DNA of 6,208 nucleotides, from contig CAIRFY010000237.1 of the NCBI GenBank assembly GCA_903877945.1, positions 1 to 6,208 of the forward strand. The letters are read 5' to 3'. Positions 1-5,858 of this stretch are shown one piece after another. The notes under the pieces were generated by a model, which worked only from the letters and a program-made list of their open reading frames with translations, was not told the origin of the DNA and made no database searches. Within the stretch, counting starts at the first letter, position 1. Every line of letters begins with the position of its first letter. Both the position numbers and the translations under genes were made by a program. Source of the DNA: an uncultured Oscillochloris sp. (lineage in GTDB: Bacteria > Chloroflexota > Chloroflexia > Chloroflexales > Chloroflexaceae).

Positions 1-2901
1 ATCGGGAAAGCGCAGGTAGCTAATTACCCCCGGTGGCAGAGCGGGGCCGTTGCCCGCATCAACTGGACGGGCCGCAGCAACAATCGGTGGCAGGGCCAGA
101 CTAGCGCGGCGATCCATTTCGCTGGCACTCTTCCAGACTTGGAGGGCCGCACTGGAGAGATCAACATCCTCGTCGCCATCATCTTCCAGTACGCTCTCAC
201 GTTCGGTATAAAGATCGCGGAGTTTATGCGCGGCCTCCTCACCAAAGAAGGTTTCATCTGAACCAACCACCTCCTGATTATCCTGAAGGCGTTGGGAGAG
301 CCGCGTGCGCAGACCAATAATGCGCTCAACGCCAGCGGCGGGCATAAACGAGTACGCCTCAATCGTATCTGCCTGCTGACCAATTCGGTCAACCCGACCA
401 GCGCGCTGGATGAGGCGGATGATCGCCCAGGGCAGATCGAAGTTGATCACAATATGGGCATCTTGCAGGTTCTGTCCTTCACCCAAAACATCCGTCGCAA
501 TCAACACGCGCAGTTCGGTTTCACCAGTGCGCAGACCCGCATTACTCTGCGGGCTAAAGCGACGGGCGAGAGCGGTAGGATGATACGACTGGCCGGTCGC
601 CACCGCCAGATCTGTCACCCCACGGATACGAAGTTGCTCGCCCACATAGAGCGCCGTATCGGCAAACTGCGTAAAAATCAGCGCCTTATCTGTAGGATGC
701 GTCTCGCACAAGAGCTTCACCAACTCAGCAAGTTTCGCATCGCGCTCCGGCAACCAGCGTCCTGTGCGTTGCACAAGCTCCGCAAGGGCACGAGCATCAG
801 CGCGCAGCGTGCGCTTGAGGCTGGCCTGAAAAAACTGCGAGTCGAGCCACGTAAAGCGGCGCTGAAAGCGTGTCGCGTAGGTAGCGTAAACCTGAGCGGC
901 GCGGGTCGCATAAACAGCAAGTGCGGCATCGGGATCAGGTATACCCGCATCGAGAGATTGCAGTTCTGTATCTACCTGCGCATCGTCGGCGACATCATCA
1001 TTCGCAGGAATCTCATCATCACCGTCATTGATCGCCGCATCGAGCATCGCCACATCCTGGGTACCAATCGGCACCGGCCTGCCATTCTCCAGCGCATAGA
1101 GCGTGATCATATTGCGCAGAATATGGCGCTCCAGCGAGATCAAGAAACTGTGACCGCTCGACTCCAAACGCTTAAAGAGATTCGTGCGACTAAAGCCGAT
1201 CAAGCGTCGCCCCGCCCGCGCCAGATTATCGAGCAGCGCACGCTCCGCTGCCGACGCCCGACGAGCGGCGGTCTGATTAACATAGGCAGCCAACTCATAA
1301 CGCGGCAGATTGAGATTCTCCAGCACCTGCACAACATGCGTATGATAGAGTCGGGCATACTGGTCGGTGGGCGACGTATCATCAAGGGCAAAGCTGAGGG
1401 TACGGGGCTGACGTTTGGGGAAATAGGCCGGTGTGCCATTGAGCAGCACAAAGTAACGCTGGCGATCCGCGTCGAAAGTGGCATACGTGCGCGTGATGAA
1501 CTGACGGGTACGGCGCACCATAAAGAGGCGCATGAGATCACGCCAATCATCCGGGTAGGTACTCTGCTCAAACGCACGCAGCGAGCGTGGCGAGGCATTA
1601 AAGGTGGCCCGGAAATCGGCCTCATTCTTGCCAGAGGCAGCATAATCCTGAAAGAACAACTCAGGCCGAATGCGGATGTCGCTCTGCTCATCAAGAAACA
1701 GGCGCACCTGATTACTCAGATCGGTGAACTGCTTGTTATAGGGCGTTGCCGTCAGCAGCATCACCCGCGAATCATTGCGCAGAATATAATCGCGCACGGC
1801 AGCATAGCGTTGACCCTCGCGGTTACGCAGGTTATGGCTCTCATCAATAATCACCAGCGTATAACGGGGCAAGTGCGGCAACTGCTCAATCACGCGCCCG
1901 AGGGAAAGTACCGCCCCCGATACCCGATACTGACCGAAATACCACTGCCACATCTCAACCAGCTTGGGGGGACAGAGCACCAGGGTATTACTATTCTCAA
2001 TGAGCTGAAAGATACGAGCCACCGCCGTCGCAATCAACGTCTTCCCCAACCCCACCACATCACCGAGCAGGACACCCTTACGGCGCTGAAGATAACGCGC
2101 CGCCAGGGCCACCGCCTCAACCTGAAAGGGAAGCAGGATAGTGAGAAGATCAGGCGGCACCGTAAACTCGCGGGAACCCTCGCGGGCATCCTGCGAGAGA
2201 TGAAAGGCCATTTTGAGGTACACGTGATAGGGCTTAACCAGCTTCTCACTCACCCAACTCGTCTCGATCAACTCCGCAAGCTCCCGCGAAATATCGAAAC
2301 TCTGGGGATCATCCCAGCGATCCTCAAACCACGTCTGGAGCTTACGGGTTGCATCCTGATCAACCACATCCACATTCAGCTCACCCTGCCCCTGGAGACC
2401 AGAGAAAGTCAGGTTACTACTCCCCACGAACCCAACCAACGGCGTAACCGGATCGGTGCGCTCCACAAGGTAGAGCTTCGCGTGCAACTGATGGCGAAGG
2501 AAGAGCCTCACGCGCACCTTCTTAGCCCGCAACTGAGCAGCCAACGTGCGCAGCGTCGTCTCCGCAGATGCGTTGGGAACACCAAACTCGATCTGCTCCT
2601 TAAAACTCTTAGCCGCAGCATGGCGTAGCCGAACCATCGTCGGCCCATCGAGATAGCCATCGCCCTCGCGCTGAACCCGCTGGGCCGAACGCATCAACTC
2701 CTCAGGCGGACGCTGCATGCCAACAATAAGACGGCAGCAGCCATCATCAGCCCCAGAGAAAGATTCGACATACGACGCGAGGCTATCCCAGCCACGCAGG
2801 TTAAAGTAGCCAACGGAGACATCAAGGCGGTGGGAGGACGAGAGGATTGAATGAAGCGCGGGAAGGAGTTGGGTAGTAATGTTATCGAAAATCTTGGGCA
2901 T
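1..2901 (-). CDS. PLD-like nuclease / SNF2-family helicase fusion (C-terminus beyond window)
   Basis: I translated this frame codon by codon. It is open from ATG 2901-2899 to base 1 (967 residues, no stop), so the C-terminus lies outside the window. Residues 1-170 form an HKD (phospholipase D-like) nuclease domain: a VSVGYFNLRGW strand-turn, then HAKLYLVE (H140, K142) and GSSNLT (160-165). The helicase follows: GDVVGLGKT (280-288, Walker A), DESH (353-356, Walker B), LLTATP (382-387, motif III), ALIFTQF (740-746, motif IV), LIATDVLGEGQNL (800-812, motif V) and QRAGRVDRIGQ (832-842, motif VI with arginine fingers). These are SNF2/RapA-type signatures, implying ATP-driven movement on duplex DNA coupled to a nuclease. 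Acidic stretches lie at about 626-646 and 906-913. An in-frame TAG sits upstream and there is no ATG between it and 2901. No clear Shine-Dalgarno is visible. Family members are typically somewhat over 1000 residues, so perhaps 100 are missing. A role in phage defence is inferred from family and context. Confidence 0.93.
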   Translation of the reverse strand, partial: MPKIFDNITTQLLPALHSILSSSHRLDVSVGYFNLRGWDSLASYVESFSGADDGCCRLIVGMQRPPEELMRSAQRVQREGDGYLDGPTMVRLRHAAAKSFKEQIEFGVPNASAETTLRTLAAQLRAKKVRVRLFLRHQLHAKLYLVERTDPVTPLVGFVGSSNLTFSGLQGQGELNVDVVDQDATRKLQTWFEDRWDDPQSFDISRELAELIETSWVSEKLVKPYHVYLKMAFHLSQDAREGSREFTVPPDLLTILLPFQVEAVALAARYLQRRKGVLLGDVVGLGKTLIATAVARIFQLIENSNTLVLCPPKLVEMWQWYFGQYRVSGAVLSLGRVIEQLPHLPRYTLVIIDESHNLRNREGQRYAAVRDYILRNDSRVMLLTATPYNKQFTDLSNQVRLFLDEQSDIRIRPELFFQDYAASGKNEADFRATFNASPRSLRAFEQSTYPDDWRDLMRLFMVRRTRQFITRTYATFDADRQRYFVLLNGTPAYFPKRQPRTLSFALDDTSPTDQYARLYHTHVVQVLENLNLPRYELAAYVNQTAARRASAAERALLDNLARAGRRLIGFSRTNLFKRLESSGHSFLISLERHILRNMITLYALENGRPVPIGTQDVAMLDAAINDGDDEIPANDDVADDAQVDTELQSLDAGIPDPDAALAVYATRAAQVYATYATRFQRRFTWLDSQFFQASLKRTLRADARALAELVQRTGRWLPERDAKLAELVKLLCETHPTDKALIFTQFADTALYVGEQLRIRGVTDLAVATGQSYHPTALARRFSPQSNAGLRTGETELRVLIATDVLGEGQNLQDAHIVINFDLPWAIIRLIQRAGRVDRIGQQADTIEAYSFMPAAGVERIIGLRTRLSQRLQDNQEVVGSDETFFGEEAAHKLRDLYTERESVLEDDGDEDVDLSSAALQVWKSASEMDRRASLALPPIVAAARPVDAGNGPALPPGVISYLRFPD

Positions 2902-2930
2902 GCTGTAGACGCTGACTTTCGGTTGCAGCC

Positions 2931-2956
2931 CGCCGGGGAGCTGAAGCCCCCCGGCG
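2931..2956. repeat. GC-rich hairpin just upstream of the helicase gene
   Basis: CGCCGGGG at 2931-2938 pairs perfectly with CCCCGGCG at 2949-2956 around a loop containing AGCTGAAG. The core resembles the palindromes at 3403-3423 and 4014-4034. It ends about 30 nt before the helicase ATG, so it would be in the 5' leader of that message if transcription begins further upstream. It is most simply a degenerate copy of a dispersed intergenic repeat. It has no T-tract on either side, so it is not a classical intrinsic terminator. Confidence 0.7.
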
Positions 2957-2997
2957 GTGGCGACACTGGGCGATTTTAACGTGTTCCGCTACCTCGG

Positions 2998-3101
2998 CTA
3001 TAGCAATCCTCTTGGGGTTGTTGCGTGGAGTCAAGGCTTTAGCCGGATAAGGCCGCCTAAAGGCTCGACTCCTTTTCATAACCAATTTAGGATTGCTCTA
3101 C
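2998..3101. mobile_element. Short palindromic MITE-like element, copy 1
   Basis: About 104 bp, bounded by imperfect inverted ends CTATAGCAATCCT (2998-3010) and AGGATTGCTCTAC (3089-3101), matching at 11 of 13 positions. Inside is a second, longer inverted repeat with arms at 3027-3046 and about 3051-3072 (GGAGTC-A/G-AG-C/G-CTTTAG pattern), so the whole element could fold into a cruciform. It encodes nothing of its own. The right end overlaps the 3' end of the ribbon-helix-helix gene and provides its stop codon. It shares the 14-bp end GCTATAGCAATCCT with copy 2 at 3373. It is probably a non-autonomous element; no transposase with matching ends is visible. Confidence 0.7.
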
Positions 3102-3353
3102 CTGGTCGGACGACTGACCGTGACGCGCAAGCACCTGAGCGGTCAGATCCAGCACCCGATCAGCGAAGCGCTGCGCGAGATCCTGGCGAAGACCCTGCCC
3201 GACGTAGAGCTTTACCAGAGCCTCAACCGACATATCGCGGCTCATCGCCACGCGCTCAAGCTCATGCAGCGTCTCCACGGGCACGTTCAAGGAAACGACT
3301 GTCGCAGGGCGGGGCCGCAGCGTTAGTTCGGCGGGGATCTCAGGCTGACTCAT
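3087..3353 (-). CDS. Small ribbon-helix-helix (CopG/antitoxin-like) DNA-binding protein
   Basis: An 88-residue protein beginning at ATG 3353, with AAGGA centred around 3361 (CAAGGAAT at 3365-3358) six bases upstream as a good ribosome binding site. Residues 18-25 (TVVSLNVP) fit the DNA-contacting beta strand. They are followed by helix one (about 26-39, VETLHELERVAMSRD) and helix two (about 42-60, SVEALVKLYVGQGLRQDLAQ), the order expected of a ribbon-helix-helix fold. A basic/hydrophobic third helix (62-78, RFADRVLDLTAQVLARH) follows. Such proteins dimerise, bind operator DNA and often act as antitoxins that regulate their own operon. No toxin gene is next to it: upstream is a repeat element and a transposase relic, downstream a repeat and then the helicase. 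Residues 85-88 and the stop are encoded by the inverted end of the copy 1 element, so the original C-terminus has probably been replaced. From memory, related proteins continue about 10-15 residues further. Confidence 0.8.
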   Translation of the reverse strand: MSQPEIPAELTLRPRPATVVSLNVPVETLHELERVAMSRDMSVEALVKLYVGQGLRQDLAQRFADRVLDLTAQVLARHGQSSDQVEQS

Positions 3354-3373
3354 AGAGATTCCTTGAAAAGTCG

Positions 3374-3524
3374 CTATAGCAATCCTACGCAGGTTGTTGA
3401 ATCCGGGGGGCTAAAGCCCCCGGCTCTTGGTTGCGAAGCCTGCCTTCGCAGGCTCATCCAAGCCGCGCAGACGGCCTTCGTCCACGTGGGCGGGCGCGAA
3501 ACAACCTGTGTAGGACTGCTATAG
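3374..3524. mobile_element. Short palindromic MITE-like element, copy 2, with 25-bp terminal inverted repeats
   Basis: 151 bp with terminal inverted repeats at 3374-3398 (beginning CTATAGCAATCC) and 3500-3524 (ending GGACTGCTATAG), identical at 23 of 25 positions. The interior holds a hairpin CCGGGGG (3403-3409) / CCCCCGG (3417-3423). It also holds two mutually exclusive small hairpins: TGCGAAG (3432-3438) / CTTCGCA (3444-3450) and AGCCTGC (3437-3443) / GCAGGCT (3448-3454). No ORF belongs to it. The left end lies only about 8 bp beyond the ribosome binding site of the small DNA-binding gene, so the element occupies that gene's promoter position. No clear target-site duplication is visible. 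I recognise the interior as resembling dispersed intergenic repeats of Chloroflexota and cyanobacteria, unverified. Confidence 0.8.
3403..3423. repeat. Perfect-stem hairpin inside element copy 2
   Basis: A seven-base GC stem, CCGGGGG / CCCCCGG, around GCTAAAG. It is the clearest copy of the core also seen, degenerate, at 2931-2956 and 4014-4034. As RNA it would be very stable. It could weaken read-through from upstream, but it lacks the U-tract of an intrinsic terminator. Confidence 0.8.
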
Positions 3525-3525
3525 A

Positions 3526-3886
3526 TGCGCGTCTCCCCCTCGTTCTCCCCCGTGGTCTGTTTCAGGAAGCACTCCGGGATCGCGGTCGGGTCGATCCGCT
3601 CGCCAGAGATTCGTCACATTCATCACCAACCAGCAGCACGTTATCGCCGGGTGTGAGCATCTGGGAGCGTACGAAGACCCAGAGGATCGCCGCCCAGGGC
3701 AACGGCGTATGAAAGAATCGCGGGATGGTGCGATAGCTGCCACCGGTTCCCGTCCAGCGCGAGAGACCCACCATCGTGACGCGCCCCGTCATCGCGAGCA
3801 TGGCCAGCGCAATCCGGCCCAGTTGGCGAATTGTGGTTATCGTGATCTCGTCAGACATGCAGGGAGAATGGTAGAATGGTTTCCAT
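3526..3886 (-). pseudogene. Frameshifted N-terminal relic of a DDE transposase (IS4/IS701-like)
   Basis: The frame from ATG 3858 reads IRQLGRIALAMLAMTGRVTM, then GLSRWTGTGGSYRTIPRFF, then LPWAAILWVFVRS and LLVGDE (residues 75-80). This is the pattern of N-terminal regions of DDE transposases related to IS4/IS701; D79 (3624-3622) would be the first catalytic aspartate. After GDE the frame degenerates and stops at 3562. Neither other frame restores the expected continuation, and the second and third catalytic residues are absent. The original start was probably ATG 3886-3884: it gives METILPFSLH in a different frame and has GGAGG at 3904-3900. Reaching the conserved frame would need a frameshift near 3858-3862. 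So there are at least two lesions plus a 3' deletion, and the remnant ends against element copy 2. The family assignment is from motif memory, and the exact right boundary is uncertain. Confidence 0.75.
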
Positions 3887-3899
3887 ATCTTGTGTGGTT

Positions 3900-3904
3900 C
3901 CTCC
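3900..3904 (-). promoter_or_regulatory. Shine-Dalgarno GGAGG of the dead transposase
   Basis: GGAGG on the minus strand lies 13 nt before ATG 3886. No comparable site precedes ATG 3858, which supports the upstream ATG as the ancestral start and therefore an early frameshift. The spacing is on the long side. Confidence 0.4.
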
Positions 3905-4013
3905 GTTGTGTGTCTTTGAACACCCCAACGGTGCCACAGAAGCCACTTTCGTTCGCGGTCAGTTTTGGCGAAGGTATTGAAAGATGGAAGTGTTACTGAA
4001 ATAGTCCGTAAAG

Positions 4014-4034
4014 CCCAGGAGCTTTAGCCCTGGG
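4014..4034. repeat. Hairpin of the GGGCTAAAGC repeat type
   Basis: CCCAGG (4014-4019) pairs with CCTGGG (4029-4034) around AGCTTTAGC. Read on the minus strand the core is GGGCTAAAGC, as in the hairpin at 3403-3423. It sits at the junction between the transposase upstream region and the short tail-like reading frame before the diguanylate cyclase. Confidence 0.65.
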
Positions 4035-4180
4035 AGCCGTCACTACGTGAGCGACGTGCCACTGCAAGCCGGGGAGAGCTTGTCGGCCCCTTGTCGCCGG
4101 CCGAGGGCATTCCGCCGTTGTATGCCATCACCCGCGAGATCCTGGGGGCGATTCTGCCCAGGTTTGGTGATTATGGATGA
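4028..4180 (+). pseudogene. Possible 3' remnant of an unidentified gene overlapping the GGDEF start
   Basis: This frame, open from the TAG at 4025-4027 to the TGA at 4178-4180, reads GPLSPAEGIPPLYAITREIL then GAILPRFGDYG at its end. This is a plausible C-terminal amphipathic helix with GC-rich third positions, unlike the arginine/proline/cysteine-rich product of the overlapping frame. It has no ATG, so it would be only the tail of a gene whose 5' part was removed around the hairpin at 4014-4034. Its stop overlaps the next start as ATGGATGA, the geometry of translationally coupled genes. I do not recognise the family. It could also be chance. Confidence 0.35.
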
Positions 4181-5255
4181 CTTCCAGCGGGAACTCGTTG
4201 CCCAGAATGAAAAGCATCTCGTTGCTTTCATTCTTGCCATTTGCCTCGCAGTTGTGGCGTACATTGGGTACGACTACCTTTCGCTCCCTTTGCTTTGGCC
4301 TCAGCTGGTAATGTGGAGATTGCTGGATATCGTCTGCGGCCTTGCCGTGATTTTTCTGTTCTTGCGAAAGCGTCTTTCGGCACTCACAGCCTGGGCCATA
4401 GTTTTTGTCTTCAACGCCTTGCACCTTGGCTACTTCGTCTCACTCTACGACGATCCCATGCAGTTGCTAGCCGCCAACGTGAACCTGAGCGCTGCCATGT
4501 TCATCTTGCCTCTGGCACTCCTGACGTATCCTCTACGCTTCAGCCTTGCTCTGACGGCGATCTTCGTCGTCAACTACGTCTTTTGGAATGTTCTGGACAG
4601 CCCGTTTTCCTATGCAGAGCTTCTGATCTACGGCGGCACCTTTCAGATCTTTGCCATAGTGGTCTCGCTTTTAGGGCACTGGTCAAAAGTCCGTTCCGTT
4701 AGGCGGATCGTCGAGTTGAACCGGGTGATTGAACTCAAGAATCAAGAGATCCTCGCGCAGAATCACAAGCTGGAGTTGCAGGCCACGTACGACGCCCTCA
4801 CAGGTGCGTTCAACCGAGGTTCTGGCCTGCATATTCTCGAAGACCGAATCCGGCTGACTCAGCGCGATGGACTTCAGTTGACCATCGTCTATATCGACGT
4901 CGACAATCTCAAGTCAACCAACGACGGTTTGGGCCACAAGTTTGGTGACCAGCTCATCTTGGGCGTGGTCGAAACGATACGCGGCGTGATACGCGAGGCC
5001 GATTTGGTTTGCAGACTGGGTGGCGATGAGTTCTTGGTCGTCATGAACAACTGCGAGGAGGCTGATGCAAAGCGCATCATGCTGCACATCTGTACCCACC
5101 TTGAACTGCTTTCAGAGGGAAGTCCGTTTCCCTATGAGATCAGCTGGGGCGTTCTGAGCTACAACAAGGATGACTTCCCGTCTATGAATGAGTTTGTCGA
5201 ACGGGCGGACCAAATCATGTACCAGTCCAAACAGGCAAAAAAAGCGACGCGATAA
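4173..5255 (+). CDS. Membrane-anchored diguanylate cyclase (six-TM N-terminus, GGDEF domain)
   Basis: A 360-residue protein that would make cyclic di-GMP from two GTP at the inner face of the membrane. Hydrophobic segments at about 15-33, 46-64, 70-91, 98-119, 122-141 and 148-167 suggest six membrane passes. A charged, probably coiled-coil linker (about 172-205) follows. The GGDEF domain opens with DALTGAFNR (207-215). It has D242 and D244 (IDVDN) for metal, N250 and D259 for GTP, the catalytic GGDEF at 283-287, and READ (274-277) exactly five residues before it, matching the allosteric product-inhibition site. All key residues are present, so it should be active. A GTG at 4047 would extend it by 42 residues, but that stretch is rich in R, P and C and looks non-coding. 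ATG 4173 begins the natural cytoplasmic leader MDDFQRELVAQNEKH. No named sensory domain is visible; the membrane domain may sense something unknown. Confidence 0.93.
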   Translation: MDDFQRELVAQNEKHLVAFILAICLAVVAYIGYDYLSLPLLWPQLVMWRLLDIVCGLAVIFLFLRKRLSALTAWAIVFVFNALHLGYFVSLYDDPMQLLAANVNLSAAMFILPLALLTYPLRFSLALTAIFVVNYVFWNVLDSPFSYAELLIYGGTFQIFAIVVSLLGHWSKVRSVRRIVELNRVIELKNQEILAQNHKLELQATYDALTGAFNRGSGLHILEDRIRLTQRDGLQLTIVYIDVDNLKSTNDGLGHKFGDQLILGVVETIRGVIREADLVCRLGGDEFLVVMNNCEEADAKRIMLHICTHLELLSEGSPFPYEISWGVLSYNKDDFPSMNEFVERADQIMYQSKQAKKATR

Positions 5256-5316
5256 TTGAGCCAGACGAGAAGCAAAGCGAAGTTTGTCGCTGTTAGGTTG
5301 GTTAAAGAAAGCGATT

Positions 5317-5858
5317 ATGGCAGGCTCTGACCTTTACGCCGAGTGGCTCTCACTCCTAGAGATCTCCGGCCCGTTCCTCTCGCTGCCGGTACTCGACCGG
5401 GCCTTCCCGCAGGGACTCGATGGCGTGGGCGCGGAGGTGCGCCGCGAGCTGCGTCTGACCTACAGCGAGTGACCAGCCAGCGCGACCCGGCCATCCACCA
5501 GGCGTGGGTACGCTGGGTGTTGCGCCGCATCCTGCTGATGCCCGAGGCCGCCATCGCCCGCCCCGAGGGCGATCTCTCCCGCCTCGCCGTGGCGGTGCCC
5601 GAGCATCGCGAGACCCTGGCCCCCGACCTGGTGATTGTCGAGCCGGGCCGCAAGCATCCCCGTGTGCTGGTGCTGGTGACGCCCCCCGGCCAAGTTCTCG
5701 ACCGGCCCCCGCCCGGCGCACGTTGGAAGGAGCCCCTGACCACACGCATGATGGCCTTGCTCCACGGCACCGGCGTGCGCCTTGGCCTTGTCACCAATGG
5801 CGAGCAGTGGATGCTTGTGGACGCGCCCAGGGGCGAGACCACCAGCTTTGTCACATGG
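5317..5858 (+). pseudogene. N-terminal remnant of a large N-6 adenine DNA methylase (restriction/defence type), frameshifted and truncated
   Basis: ATG 5317 begins a frame containing LYAEWLSLLEISGPFLSLPV and RRELRLTYSE, ending in TGA at 5470-5472. The next frame (codons from 5472) continues without a break in sense: TSQRDPAIHQAWVRWVLRR, then LAPDLVIVEPG, WKEPLTTRMMALLHGTGVRL and GLVTNGEQWMLVDAPRGETT. Restoring one base at about 5471 gives YSEWTSQRD in a single frame, so this is a one-base deletion. The combined ~180 residues resemble the N-terminal, nuclease-like region of very large Eco57I/type IIG-like N-6 methylases, as I remember them from Chloroflexota. After SFVTW (about 5858) the similarity ends: the expected continuation and all methylase motifs (the SAM-binding and NPPY-type motifs) are missing. 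A frame remains open to 6098 but its composition looks random. It cannot make a functional methylase. Confidence 0.7.

Noticed and set aside
292..2628. A 778-codon open frame on the plus strand
   Set aside because: It is the antisense of the helicase in the codon-aligned register, open because the sense gene avoids TTA, CTA and TCA codons here. Its product is full of R, H, I and Q with no domain, whereas the minus strand shows every helicase motif.
2931..2956. Intrinsic terminator before the helicase
   Set aside because: The stem is GC-rich, but no T-tract follows on either strand and its core matches the dispersed repeat family.
2957..3355. Plus-strand frame of 132 codons over the repeats and the small DNA-binding gene
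   Set aside because: It passes straight through two unrelated features. The minus-strand gene has a ribosome binding site and a recognisable fold.
3374..3524. A CRISPR array or tandem repeat
   Set aside because: The repeats here are inverted and palindromic, not regularly spaced direct repeats with spacers.
4047..4172. GTG-started 42-residue N-terminal extension of the diguanylate cyclase
   Set aside because: The extension is rich in R, P and C and has no leader or membrane character. ATG 4173 gives a natural start directly before the first membrane segment.
5284..5316. TTG start upstream of the methylase remnant
   Set aside because: It adds 11 residues of unlikely sequence. ATG 5317 is followed immediately by the family-like LYAEWLSLLEISGPF.
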